A stretch of DNA of 64,000 nucleotides from Entophlyctis helioformis (lineage: Eukaryota; Chytridiomycota; Chytridiomycetes; Chytridiales; Chytriomycetaceae): contig JAHLKH010000019.1 of NCBI GenBank assembly GCA_025526915.1, positions 1 to 64,000 of the forward strand. The letters are read 5' to 3'. A model generated the notes under the pieces. The model saw only the letters and a list, made by a program, of their open reading frames with translations, was not told the DNA's origin and ran no database searches. Positions 40,069 through 50,841 of the stretch are shown one piece after another; the stretch's first letter is position 1; the number at the start of each line of letters is the position of its first letter. A program made the translations under genes and the position numbers.

Positions 40069-41012
40069 TCAGATGAGCGCAGCAACGATGGCAGCAATGG
40101 CAGCAAGCGACAAGTTGGCAGCACTCAGGCGAGATGGGCCGGCATCACCAGTCTGTGCCGTGGTGGGCGATGGGACGGCGGCAGATGCAGATGCCGATGC
40201 CGAGGGGCAGCGGGGAAGCAGAGGGCAGCGGGGGATGCCGACGGAGATGCCGATGGTCTGGCAGACGGCTCGACCGGGGACGGCGAGGGCGGCGAGGGCG
40301 ATGGCCTGACCGGGGGTGGCGACGGCGATGGCTGCGGAGGAGGAGGCGGGGGCGGAGAGGCACCACGAACAGTGACGTCGGTGCACTGGTACAGCACCTG
40401 CGAGCGATTCAACATTCAAGCCAGTCAGCCACCAGCAGGCAGACGGCAACGACAGCAGACAGGCAGACAGGCAGACAGGTAGGCTTGTGCTTACGCCGTG
40501 GCTGGATGTGCACACAGTCTGGATGGTGCCAGGGCCGCTGAAGCCGGCCAGGTCGATGGGGATGGTGAAGACGCCTCTGGCCGTGAACGACTGAGCGCCG
40601 ATGCGGTTGGGGAACGACGTCGGGTTGCCGCCCGCACCAAAGTTGACGGTGCACACGCGCCAGCGTCCGCCATGCTGAGGTCGACCGACGACTCTGGTTG
40701 CCGTGCCGCACAGCAGCGGGAGAGGGGGCAGACGAGGGAGGGGACGTGCGGTCAGCAACCGCACTATCCACCAACCGCCACCAACCGCCCAGCAGGATGG
40801 CGGCAGGATGGCGGCATGGATACGGCAAGGGCAGCTGCCGCTCACTCACTCTGGTCAACAGTCGTTCTTGGGCCAACGTCGTTGTATCCGCCGCACGGCG
40901 CTTGGTCCGAGATCAGGTCGTCCTTGCCTCTTGCGGGCGGACGGATGAGCGAGTAGTGGGCCGAGACAGAGCTGGCGGCAGCAACGAGAGCAAGGAGGGT
41001 GGCAGGGTGCAT
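40069..41012 (-). CDS. BIM1-like (X325, LPMO-fold) GPI-anchored protein 3, frame breaks
   Basis: Signal peptide MHPATLLALVAAASSVSA, then HYSLIRPPARGKDDLISD and APCGGYNDVG, so again a mature N-terminal His. Exon 2 carries ESSVDLSMADAGA, then after a slip CTVNFGAGGNPTSFPNRIG and FTIPIDLAGFSGPGTIQTVC. Exon 3 has VLYQCTDVTV and a long Pro/Ser stalk; another slip in the G/C-run-rich 40,200-40,230 area gives the GPI-type tail SRLSAANLSLAAIAAIVAAL. As in paralogue 1, no His is seen in the middle strand. Three exons; the frame breaks coincide with short homopolymers. Confidence 0.72.
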
Positions 41013-41355
41013 GTCGGTGCTTGGAGGTCGTTGTTGTTTGTGCGGGGAGGAACGCTGAGGGATTTCTGCGGCAATGAGGGCATTTTGCACAGTCAGCTGT
41101 GCGCTTGTTCCGCTTGTTCCGCTTGCTTGTGTTCCGCTTGCTTATGCTCCACTTTGGGTTCTGATCCACACTGCGGATCAATCCATGCGTGGGCAGTCTG
41201 TGCGTGTGGATCCTCATGGCTGCCCATGACAACACGACAACAGCAATAGATCAGGTGATGCCATGTACTTCAACATGACACGCAACGCGTCACGACCACT
41301 CCGACAGAGAGTGAGTGACTCAACCTGACTGATGCTGACGGTGGCTGGCCGGCAC

Positions 41356-41362
41356 TATAAAA
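41356..41362 (+). promoter_or_regulatory. TATA box (TATAAAA)
   Basis: TATAAAA 51 bases before the ATG of the small gene at 41414, a good core-promoter distance if the leader is short. A clear TATA box is uncommon among the gene starts in this window. Confidence 0.6.
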
Positions 41363-41413
41363 GCGTCGCTGTGGACCACTCTCGCCACCATCCACCAACC
41401 GCCACAGTCAAAC

Positions 41414-41677
41414 ATGGACGCAGCCAACAAGAACAACAACATCACGACGCACCCAGAGCTCTTACGCCTGGCTGTCAACCACCCCGAGCTGGTGCCCGCT
41501 GCCGATGCTGCGGCCACAGCCAAGACGTCGGCTGTTGCTGCTGCTGCCGACGCACCGACAGCATCCAAGCCAAACGGACCCGACGACTTGTATCCAGCCA
41601 AGATCCGCGAGCTCGAGAACCACGGCACGGCAGCCGATGTGGCTCGTCTGCACGAGATCCAGCACCACTCGCACTGA
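41414..41677 (+). CDS. Small hypothetical protein (87 aa)
   Basis: Intronless ORF starting MDAANKNNNITTHPELLRLAV and ending RELENHGTAADVARLHEIQH. It is polar and Ala-rich in the middle, with two short predicted helices and no signal peptide or membrane segment. Support for it being real: a TATA box at the right distance, codon use like neighbouring genes (C/G third positions), and no competing ORF. I do not recognise the family; a small stress or starvation protein would be a guess. Confidence 0.5.
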   Translation: MDAANKNNNITTHPELLRLAVNHPELVPAADAAATAKTSAVAAAADAPTASKPNGPDDLYPAKIRELENHGTAADVARLHEIQHHSH

Positions 41678-41815
41678 GCCGCCTGCACTGCACTGCACTC
41701 CACAGCGACCACACACACACCAACTTGCACAGACACGCCATGCGTCAACAACCGTCCCCTTGTCCTATAATGAAGCTTTGATGACTCAGCGATCCCCATT
41801 CATTCATGCCGCTGG

Positions 41816-43377
41816 TCACTGCGACAACACATGGTTGCATGCATCCCAAAGCGCTGCAACAAACCGCTGCACGTCAGCCACGGTTGTCTCGCGGCCAATG
41901 CTCACTCGCAGCGCATTCTGCGCAATGCCGTGCTCGACGCCGTATGCCAGCAGAATGGGCGATGGCTCAGGGTCGCCGCCGCCATGCGAGCCCGAATGGC
42001 ACGCTGCGCCGCGACTGACGTAGATCTGCGCATCGCTCAGTCGCTCCACAAGCTTCCACGATCCAAGCCGCGACGGTCCAGCCAGACCACTGGCGCTTGA
42101 CCCACTCCCACTCTCGCGACTGCAAAGCAGCGACCGCTCAACGACGCTAAAGTTGGTTGTGTTGGGCGATCGGCCATGCACGGCCTGCTTGCCATGGAAT
42201 ATCACAGCCAGATGCGCTGGACACGTCGCCTCGAGTGCGGCTTCGAGTGCGTTCATGACTTTGCTCATGGCTCGCTGGTACTCGCTCAGATGCTGGACAA
42301 TCAGCTCGCACGCCTTGCCAAACCCGGCAATCATGGGTGTGTTCTCTGTGCCGGGACGGATGCCACGCTCCTGGCCACCGCCAAACAGCATGGGGAACAG
42401 CGGCGTGTGGTTGGCAGCCAGGCCGCGAGCATAGACTGCACCGATGCGCGGACCGTAGAACTTGTGGCCGGCAATGGTTGCGTAGTCGACGCCGAGAAGC
42501 TCGACATTGACGGGGATCTTGCCGAGCGCCTGTGCCGCATCTGTGTGCACAAACACACGGCGAGGGACGCCTGTGCTTGCAGGTCCAGCAGCAGTCGCAG
42601 ATCCAGACGGGGCTGACGCCTGCTCCCAGTCACGCACAACGCGGCAGATGGCAGCCAGATCGGCAACGCAGCCGGTCTCGTTGTTGACGAGCATGACCGA
42701 CACCAGGCAGGTCGATGGCTGCAGGGCCTGCGACACTTGTGCAGCTGTGACGGAGCCGTTGGCGAGCGACGCAGGCAGCACCGTCAGCGTGATAGCGCCA
42801 CGCTCAGCAAGCACCTGAGCTGGCCGCAGTGTGGCTGGATGCTCGATGGACGTCAGGATGACATGCGGCCGCTGTGCGCTGCTGTTGGCCGACGGTGCAG
42901 CGGCAGGCTTGCCAGCGGTGGCTGCGTCTGCTGCCTCTGTTGCCTCTGCTGCCTGTGCTGCTCGGATGGCCGCCTGTGCGTGCTCAACGGCCGAGTGCAG
43001 CACCAGGTTGTTGGACTCGGTGCCGCCGCTAGTGAACACAATGTCGGACGTGCTGTTGCTGCCCAGGGCCAGCGCCGTCCATCGGCGGGCATCGTCGAGC
43101 ACCGCTCTGGCCGCCAGCCCCGGCCCGTGTGCCGAGCTGGGGTTGGCCCACGCCGTCGCAAGCGTGCCTGCCACGGCCGCAATGACCTGCAGAGCAAGCC
43201 GCCAAGCAAAGCCTGTCAGCGGCTTGTGGCGGCTTGTGGCGGCTGCGAGTGGCTGCATCCAACCACAGGCACAGGCGCACACACCTCTGCGGCAACCGGC
43301 GTCGTTGCGTTGTTGTCCAGATACAGCTCGCTCGCAGCCGTCGTCTCGCTTGCTATCGCCGCCATGCCACGCACCAT
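41816..43377 (-). CDS. SCLY: Selenocysteine lyase-like PLP enzyme (cysteine desulfurase superfamily)
   Basis: Two exons (43285-43377 and 41816-43186), 487 aa from MVRGMAAIASE (an internal Met at 43365 is also possible). Motifs: LYLDNNATTPVAAE, NPSSAHGPGLAARAVLDDAR, DIVFTSGGTESNNLVLHSAV, TSIEHPATLRPA, VMLVNNETGCVADL, VHTDAAQALGKI, and the PLP lysine in DYATIAGHKFYGPRIGAVY. LFPMLFGGGQERGIRPGTEN and the active-site Cys in SRGAACHSGSHGGGDPEPSP then LLAYGVEH follow the selenocysteine lyase version rather than mitochondrial NFS1. No obvious mitochondrial presequence. It could instead be a cytosolic cysteine desulfurase. Divergent from Pol iota, start codons 60 bp apart. Confidence 0.8.
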
Positions 43378-43437
43378 CGACTCGCAGATCGCGCTTGCCA
43401 GCGAGCCGGACAAGCGTGTCGGACACCTTGGACACAC

Positions 43438-45906
43438 ATGGCGCATTCGGCTGCCGACGCTTCCCCTGCAACGCCTGCCGGCCAGCAAGCCGAGCACACT
43501 CGCGCCATCATCCAGCTGGACCTCGACTTTTGTGCGTGCGTGCGTGTGTGCGTCTGTCAGTCTGTCAGCCTGTCTGTGCACACTGCTGCTCACACTCGCT
43601 CGCTGAGCACAGTCTATGCACAGGTCGAGCTCATCCAAGACCCGTCGCTGCGCTCTCGGCCAGTCGGCATCCAGCAGAAGCACATCATCGTCACCTGCAA
43701 CTACGTGGCCCGTGCGCAAGGCGTCCACAAGCTGCAGCTGCTCACAGACGCTCTCCAGGCATGTCCGCACCTGGTCGTCATTGACGGCTCAGACACCTCA
43801 CGATACCGTCGAGCGTCGGGCCAGATCTACCGCCTGGTGCACAGCCTGCTGAATGGCGACACAGACCAGCCAGCTGCAGCAAGCACGTCCATGGGCAAGC
43901 AGGCTTGTGGCATGCAGCCGCTTGTGCCGATCGAGCGGCTTGGACTCGATGAGCTGTTCATGGACGTCACGCAGCTCATCGCCGGCCATCTCGACTCGGC
44001 CGACTCGCAGCCATGGCCAGACGGCACGTGTGTGTTCAAGCTGCCTGGTCTCTTTGCCGTCTCGTCTGCCCATTCGCACCAGCCCGTTGCATCGTCGTCT
44101 GGATCTGCATCTGGGCCATCCTTGAGCACAACAACGGCAGCAATCGTGCCCATGAGCACAGGACCCGCACTGTCTGGATTCACATACACGCCGTCAGCCT
44201 ATGCAGCCACCCAAGTCATTGGCGACACGCAGACGCACAGCAAGCGTCCCATTCCACCCACACAGCAGCGGCTGATCATTGCATCGCACATCAGCGCTCA
44301 AGTGCGGTACTGGATACACGCTGTGCTTGGGTACACGTGCTCAGGCGGCATAGCAACCAGCAAGCTGTTTGCCAAGATGGTTGCCGGCACACACAAGCCA
44401 GATGCGCAGACTGTGTTCGTGGCGTCGCCAGAAGGGATGGCAGCGTTTGGCGCCATGGATGTTGGCAAGGTGCCTGGTTTTGGATATGCTGTCAAGCGAC
44501 TGCTGAGCGTCAAGGTGCCTGCACTCGAGTTTCACGGCCAAGGCAGCACGAGCGAACCTGGACGCCACGGCACAAACCACGACGGCGACACGGACTCTGT
44601 GGACCGTGAACACGAGCTGGAAGAAGAGGAACAGCAGCAGCAGCAGCAGCAGCAGCAAGAGGGCGGATGGTGTGACGACGGCGTGGATGGTGACCTGCTT
44701 GCCATGGACCATTCGCGTCTGTTCAGTCGCCACTCTGCAGCAGCACCTGGCACGTCAGACAGCCTTTACAACACTAACTCGCCGTACAACTTCATGCGCA
44801 CCATCGCGCACTTGCGGTCGCTTGTCCCGCGTCGTCTGTGGACTGCGTGGTTTGGCGACAAGACGGGCACGCTCTTGTGGACGCTTGTTCAGGGCATCGA
44901 CGACAGTCCTGTGCGCCACACACCCAACCCATCGCAGATCTCTGTGCAGGACACGTTCACACACTGCTGCACGTTTGCAGATGCTCGACACCGCCTGTTG
45001 GAGCTGGCGTCGCTGCTGCTTGAACGGGCACAAGAAGAGGAGACAGTCGCAATGCCAGCATCAGCACCATCTGGCACGAGCGACGGTGCAAGCAGACATC
45101 GAGTGTGGCGACGGTATCCATCAGCATTGCTCATCACGCTGCGTCGGGCACGGTCGGCTGGATCGTCATCGTCATCGTCATCAACAGTGCGGTATCAAGA
45201 GAGCAAGACTGTTGCGCTTCCTGTCGACATATTCGATCTGTCGGTGCGGATATGCGATCGTGCCAGCCGCTGGGTCGATGTATCGCTGATGCCAGCATTC
45301 AAGAGCATGGTCGGTGCCAGTCCGTATCCACAGATTGCGCCGCCATTGTCGCTGGCATCTGCATCCCACGCAGCAGCTGATGATGGATTCAACGTGACGC
45401 TGCTTGGTCTGACGTTTGCCGAGTTTGGGAAACCGTGGGAGCCACCGTCGGCAAGATCCATTGCATCGTTCTTCAAGGCAGCGGCAACCGACACGACGGC
45501 CAAGACGGCAGGCACGAGGATTGCAGCCACAGCATACACAGACGATGAGCTGCGCGGCATGCTTGACGAGTCGATGGATGTGGCCGTGTTTCGCGAGCTG
45601 CCTGACGATGTGCAGACGGATGTGCTGGAAGACTGCCGACGACGCCACTTGCAGACGGCCAGTGGAGCAATCATGCAGTCAAGTCGTGCTGGAGACAGCA
45701 GAAGCCAATCCAAACGGCATCAGCAGCCACCAGCCGATCAGCCGGCACATCAAGCGAGGGCAGTGCCGACCAAGAAACGCAAGAGCGATGCAGCAGACGC
45801 GGACAGACTTATCAATGCAGCCAAGCCCAAGGCAGGCGGCAAGCACGCGAGTGTTGCTCCAAAGGGGCAGTCGCGCATCGATCAGTGGATGAAGCGACCG
45901 CAATGA
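43438..45906 (+). CDS. POLI: DNA polymerase iota-like Y-family polymerase
   Basis: Translesion polymerase. Exons 43438-43531 and 43613-45906 give 795 aa. The catalytic region is IIQLDLDFFYAQVELIQDP (codon split by the intron), RPVGIQQKHIIVTCNYVARAQG, TSRYRRASGQIYRLV and ERLGLDELFMDVTQLI; the carboxylates D, D and E are present. GYTCSGGIATSKLFAKMVAG is the fingers/palm motif and MDVGKVPGFGYAVKRLL the HhH region. GIQQK..VTCNY and the GLDE motif favour iota over eta. The C-terminal half has a poly-Gln run (about 44,634-44,658), the little-finger region and a tail ending QSRIDQWMKRPQ, which resembles a PCNA-binding PIP box. Confidence 0.87.
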   Translation: MAHSAADASPATPAGQQAEHTRAIIQLDLDFCACVRVCVCQSVSLSVHTAAHTRSLSTVYAQVELIQDPSLRSRPVGIQQKHIIVTCNYVARAQGVHKLQLLTDALQACPHLVVIDGSDTSRYRRASGQIYRLVHSLLNGDTDQPAAASTSMGKQACGMQPLVPIERLGLDELFMDVTQLIAGHLDSADSQPWPDGTCVFKLPGLFAVSSAHSHQPVASSSGSASGPSLSTTTAAIVPMSTGPALSGFTYTPSAYAATQVIGDTQTHSKRPIPPTQQRLIIASHISAQVRYWIHAVLGYTCSGGIATSKLFAKMVAGTHKPDAQTVFVASPEGMAAFGAMDVGKVPGFGYAVKRLLSVKVPALEFHGQGSTSEPGRHGTNHDGDTDSVDREHELEEEEQQQQQQQQQEGGWCDDGVDGDLLAMDHSRLFSRHSAAAPGTSDSLYNTNSPYNFMRTIAHLRSLVPRRLWTAWFGDKTGTLLWTLVQGIDDSPVRHTPNPSQISVQDTFTHCCTFADARHRLLELASLLLERAQEEETVAMPASAPSGTSDGASRHRVWRRYPSALLITLRRARSAGSSSSSSSTVRYQESKTVALPVDIFDLSVRICDRASRWVDVSLMPAFKSMVGASPYPQIAPPLSLASASHAAADDGFNVTLLGLTFAEFGKPWEPPSARSIASFFKAAATDTTAKTAGTRIAATAYTDDELRGMLDESMDVAVFRELPDDVQTDVLEDCRRRHLQTASGAIMQSSRAGDSRSQSKRHQQPPADQPAHQARAVPTKKRKSDAADADRLINAAKPKAGGKHASVAPKGQSRIDQWMKRPQ

Positions 45907-45951
45907 ACAAGATGTCAGCAACAAAGAATCTGTTCAGCATCTCCTTCTCCT

Positions 45952-47836
45952 TCATTTGTGATGCATATGGTACACAAAATCATCGTCGTCCGAATAGTCG
46001 ATGCTGTCCACTGCAGCTGCAACGGTGATTCCAAGCGTGGCACTCGATCGCGCATTGACTTGGACGCTGTCTTGGTCCCCTCGCAGACTGAGTGAATGGT
46101 GTGATGGACTCTTGCCTGTCGATCCAGTCGGGTCGGTGCTGCGGGAGTTCTCCCTGTCGCTGCCATCATACTCGTCGTCTGAGGACTGCGACTTGCCCAT
46201 GAGCCGCTTGAGCGATCGCTGGTACCGCAGATCCTGTGTGAAGAACAGCACGGGGTTGCCAATGGTGTTGGTGGCCGTCAGAATGATCGAAATGCCTTCG
46301 ACCACTGGAGGGACGGATCTGCCAGTGACGAGCTGATAGGACAGGCACGCCCCAAACAGACTCCAACACCTGCAGCAGCGCCAGCGAGTGCCAGAGAGTG
46401 CCATGCAGCGTCAGTAGACGTCAGCAGCCATCGACCACTTGCCCAGATCGCACACGAAGCGGTTGCGCATCTGCCACTCACGCCAAGCAGCAGAGTGTGA
46501 CCGACACAGCTCGCCTCACAACAGCAATCCGCATCTGCAGTGTGACGTCGATCTTGGGGGCCGACTGCCGTCGTGCGCCTCGGCCTTTGCCTCTGGCGGG
46601 CGATGGTGGGTCCATCCTTCCTTGCACACGCCTGGACAGCATTGCCACTCGCCGGTATGTGAAGTAGTACAGGACGCCGATCACGGCAGGCACAAAGAAC
46701 GAGCCGGCCGTGTTGAGCGTGCGAAAGGACACCGACAGAGGCTCTTGAGTCAAGACATCGAACCTGCCCCAGCAGCCAGCAAGTGTTGGTATGTGGATGC
46801 CGTTGTTATAGAAGTCGGCTGGACTCACCCGCAGTACAGCCTGCTGACTGTGGAGGGAAAGCACGCAGTCAAGGAAGACAGTCAGCTGCATTGCATCCAG
46901 TCATGTATGTGGTGGGGCAGCGAGAGAGAGGGCAGAGAGAGAGAAGGCAGAGACTCGCCTTGCAGGACATAGTGTGTGCGGCTGCCGAACAGGATGGGCA
47001 GCATCGCCAAGACAGAGTTGACGATCCAGATGACAAGGACGAAGAGCTGGATGGTCGACGGACGCGGTGCTGGCTGCTCGCGCACAATCACATGGAACTG
47101 ATACACTGCGAGTCCCTGTCAAGGGCACACCATGGACGCTCAATGTCAGCCAGCCAGCCAGACAGCCAGTCAGTCAGCCAGACAGACGGACAGCATCTCC
47201 AGCTCTTCGGATCGAGTCAGTCAACACCGCGAATCGCCGCAGTTTGGAGACGCTCCAGAGTCGCGATTGTGCGACCAGACGTGTCGACTGTGACGGCCGC
47301 CGATGTGACCTTGGCCAGGCACAGCCATATGGGCGATGCGAAAGCCCATCTCTCAAAGCATTCCAAGCCAGAGCATCCAAGCCAGGACATTCCAAGCCAG
47401 GCTTGGACGCGTTTCGCGCCGCATAACAACCGTCCAGCCACCATGGCAACCATCCAAGCACATCCTCTGTACTCACCAGAATGGTCCACACCGACACGAC
47501 ACCAAGGTGCTGGACGCCAAACCCCTGCACCTGGCACAGCACGTTGCTCTTGGCAAGCATCGAGACGTCGGACCCGAGCGACGAGCCATAGGTCGACAGC
47601 ACCACCATCGAGAGCAGCAAGTCGCACACGGACAGCGACAGGTTGAGCCAGACCTCGCCAAAAGAACGCAGGTGCTTGGATCGGGCGATGGCGAGAACAA
47701 ACACGGCGTTGAAGAGCAGGCCGACCGAGTACGCCATGACTATGGCAACATTGATAAGCTGCAGGACAGGCTCTGTCTTTGGTATTGGCACCTGCGATGG
47801 TTCTGCAGCTTCCGACTCTGTGTTCGAGACCGCCAT
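45952..47836 (-). CDS. Rhodopsin-type seven-transmembrane receptor C
   Basis: Starts MAVSNTESEAAEPSQVP (ATG 47836). TM1 LINVAIVMAYSVGLLFNAVF; TM2 LNLSLSVCDLLLSMVVLSTY; TM3 LCQVQGFGVQHLGVVSVWTI; TM4 STIQLFVLVIWIVNSVLAML; TM5 AGSFFVPAVIGVLYYFTY then RRVAMLSRRV; TM6 RIAVVRRAVSVTLCCLA; TM7 ISIILTATNTIGNPVLFFTQ with DLRYQRSLKRLMG. A long, Ser/Asp-rich tail ends YSDDDDFVYHMHHK, with possible phosphorylation sites. About six exons. It is the most divergent of the four receptors; the GNP motif replaces NPxxY. No CRE was found upstream; 47,837-48,224 shows no other gene. Confidence 0.7.
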
Positions 47837-48224
47837 GGGATGGCACACGGCACACGGCACACGGCACACGCGTTGTGGTTTCTGCGGCAAGGAACGCTTC
47901 AACAGCCGCAAGGTATCGGCGGCACAAAACCGGCGGGTTCCCTGGCGAGGTTAAGAGTTATTGAAAAACCGTGCTTTGAATGCCTGCTGCTCCTGCTCCT
48001 ACTGAATGGGATGGCGGTGTCGAGCTGCATTCATGCATCTGGCTGCACGATGCGCATGAATGGAGCCAGACAGGGTTGCATTCATTCGACTAATAAGCGA
48101 ACAGAGTGCCGATAAGGAAGCGGTGCTTGAGACAATTAGAATGTACGAGTGGGGAGAGAGAGAGAGAGCATCTTTGTGTGTGTGTGTGTGTGTGGCTGTA
48201 GGCAGCTCGCACAGACGGTGCAAC

Positions 48225-50032
48225 TCAGAGACGGCCAGTGGACGACGATGCCGCGCGCTGTGCCTCGGCCTTCTTGTTGGTCAAGCCCAACAGCTCCATG
48301 AGAGACTCGCGGTAGCGTCTGTCCAGCCCGAGCAGGATCGTTGCATTGAGCAGCGGGCTGAACGACAGGAAGATCACAGAACGAGCGTCGGTGAGCGGCG
48401 ACACGGGCTTGCCAGAGAACGACTGGATGATGTTGATGATCAGGTAGAATGTCCACGAGCCCCTGCGGACCACGAGCAGGCATCAGTCGTCGGACGGATG
48501 CATGGATCTGCAGTGGGTCTGCCATCCTTGACAACGCGCACGCCACTCACATGAAGCTGCCGGCAACAAGGACAGCACGCTTGATGATGGCGACCTGCAC
48601 TTGGAAGTTCTTGCTCTTCTTGGCACGCAGCTGCGACGACAGCTTGCCGCCAGTCTTTGACGAGCTGTCCGTGGCAGCCGTGCCCACCTGCGCGCTGGCC
48701 GTGCTGGCATCGAGCATCGGGTTGGACTTGCTCGAGCTCTTGTCACCCATGGCTCCAGCTGTCGAGCTCGATCCGCTCGTGTCCGAACCGCCGGTACCCT
48801 TGGAGCCGGACGGGTGCTGCACCACAATGAGCTCCTTGTTGACCAGCCACAGCTTGCGGCCGATGAAGAAGTAGATGGCAATGATGATGCATGGTGGGAA
48901 TGCCAGAATAGCCATGTTCCTTTGGCCGGTGGCGAGAGTGAGTGAGCGAGTGATCCAGCCAGAGAAGGATCGCCACCGACAGCCAATGGCTTCACGGCAC
49001 AGGCAGAAGGATGAGCCAGACTGGCACTCACAAGAAACGGATGATGATAGCGCTAGGCGTCTGCGACAGGAGGTTCACGCCGCAGTACATGCCTTGATGT
49101 GCGAATGAACGACATGTAAGTGGCATGGTTTACATGACGCGTCTGGCAGTGCAGCCCAGTGCATACATACCGGACGGCTACAATGAGAGTCGCGATGGCC
49201 AGACGAGAATCGGTGTTCAATCCATCGCAGGGTGCCGAGCAAGGGATCCAGGAGAGTGCCACCAACGGCCGTGAAATGGATAGTCCAGCACGTTTGTGGA
49301 GGAGTCCCAACGGCCACAAGCCAGTGAGTATATGCCAAGACAAGCGAAAGCTGCGAGCAGTGCTAGATCAACCAGATGGCGAGCACAGACCTGCATGGTG
49401 TATCCATCGTTGCGATCGGCGAGGATTGGAATGAGTCCCCAGATAATCGTCACGAACCAGACGACGCCGAGGAGTATGGCAAGTTGTTTCTGTCAACGAC
49501 ACAGAGGGCAACGGAGGAGCATGCACAAGACGCAGTGCGATGGTCAGCCATTCCGAACGGTGTTGGCATGACTCGGCACAAAGCAAACGCGAACACGCGG
49601 ACAGACACGCAGACAGACACGCGGACAGACAGACAGAAGCAGTCGCTGGACCGGCAGACTCACCTTGGTCGGGTGCGACTTTTCCATGACAATCAGCCAG
49701 TAGTTGCATCCAGAGATGGCAAGCAGCGTGAAAAAGCCGGCAACTGCCAGCGTCTGCAGTCCGAACCCTTGCCACGTACACACGGTCGGATTCGTGAAGA
49801 TGGTCACCGGCTCATTGAAACTCGCGATGTGCGTGACGAGCATGACGATTGACCACGCTGCGTCGCACGCCGTGAGGTTGAGATTGAGAATCACCTCGGT
49901 GGCTGCGAGCAGCGTCGGCGAGCGCAGGATAGACACAAGCAGCACGGCGTTGGAGATGAGCGACAGGAGCATGACGATGATGACAATGACATGGATGGCC
50001 GTGTTTTCGCCTGTGATGCCGTCGCCAGCCAT
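48225..50032 (-). CDS. Rhodopsin-type seven-transmembrane receptor D (paralogue of A)
   Basis: Starts MAGDGITGENTAIHVIV (ATG 50032), nearly the same opening as receptor A. TM1 VIIVMLLSLISNAVLL; TM2 LNLNLTACDAAWSIVMLV; TM3 VCTWQGFGLQTLAVAGFFT ending GCNYWLIVMEKSHPTK; TM4 ILLGVVWFVTIIWGLIPIL; extracellular CGVNLLSQTP; TM5 NMAILAFPPCIIIAIYFFI and RKLWLVNKELIVVQ; TM6 AIIKRAVLVAGSFM and SWTFYLIINIIQSF; TM7 SVIFLSFSPLLNATILLGL then DRRYRESLMELLG. Six exons at the same places as in A. The loop 3 sequence is Ser/Gly/Lys-rich and diverges. Tail SSSTGRL. The upstream region contains a CRE and a GT-rich repeat. Confidence 0.78.
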
Positions 50033-50044
50033 TGCGAGACGATT

Positions 50045-50126
50045 GAGTGTGAGTGAGTGTGAGAGTGGATGAGTGTGTGTGAGTGTGTGTGAGTGTGTGA
50101 GTGAGTGTGAGTGTGTGTGAGTGTGT
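50045..50126. repeat. GTGAGTGTGTGTGAGTG-type tandem repeat
   Basis: About 80 bases of GTGAGT/GTGT units immediately upstream of the receptor D start codon, thus in its promoter or 5' leader (CACACTCAC on the gene strand). Confidence 0.85.
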
Positions 50127-50236
50127 TTCTGTGAAGAGCACTCTGAACAGAAGCAACAAGGAAAGAAACGGCGCAGAGCCTTTGGTCTTGCCAGTCGGTG
50201 CAACGTCAATAGTGTGGTTTTGGAATGCAGTATGCA

Positions 50237-50244
50237 TGACGTCA
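50237..50244. promoter_or_regulatory. CRE core upstream of receptor D
   Basis: TGACGTCA within CATGACGTCACC, about 205 bp upstream of the receptor D start codon. It matches the CRE upstream of receptor A. Confidence 0.5.
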
Positions 50245-50841
50245 CCAACCATTGCGAGGACTTGAGCCGGGCACATGCGGATTGTGATCGCATGCATGTT
50301 ATAGGAGCCACTCACGCGTTCCTAGTTGTGGTGACGAGTCTCGATGTTCTGGAGCATCACAGCTCGGAGCAGCGAATGGTCTTGTCTTGCCTTGCATGCC
50401 ATTGAGACAGCGCTTACAGATCACCGTGGACTGCACAGCCGAGCATCTGACGGCATTGCTGTCTGCCAAGGCTGCTCATGGAGCGAGTGTATGCTTGTCG
50501 GCTGCTCGTCACGCTCGGCATTGGCAGTCTCGATGGCTTTGACATCACAAACAGCTGCCGTCTGTCTGGCTGACGCAGGATAGGAAGCCAGCATGTGGCG
50601 GTTGCCATTGTCCAATGGCGATATGGAGAGTTTCATTGCGAACCTCAGCAGTGTGCTCAAGGTGGAGTCCGGCCAAGCGTTGGTGACACTGGCTGCAAAC
50701 GACCTCGCCAGCACACCCTCATTGCTGGTCACCAGCATCACGATCGTGCAGAGATGCGAACACTCTCTCTGCAGATGAGCAACACGGCGCACGGCGACTC
50801 TGGTTGAGAAACAAGCGAGACTGATGGGCGGGTTGCAACGT
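50245..50841. other. Intergenic stretch with a doubtful 61-codon ORF
   Basis: Between the receptor D promoter and the JmjC copy. A plus-strand ORF at 50593-50778 (MWRLPLSNGDMESFIANLSS and onward) has a fairly balanced composition but no family match and no promoter sign. The larger minus-strand ORF over 50421-50903 looks like frame noise. Nothing else recognised. Confidence 0.3.

Noticed and set aside
41816..43377. NFS1 mitochondrial cysteine desulfurase
   Set aside because: No mitochondrial presequence and the GGGQERG..PGTEN and AACHS segments resemble selenocysteine lyase more; kept only as an alternative.
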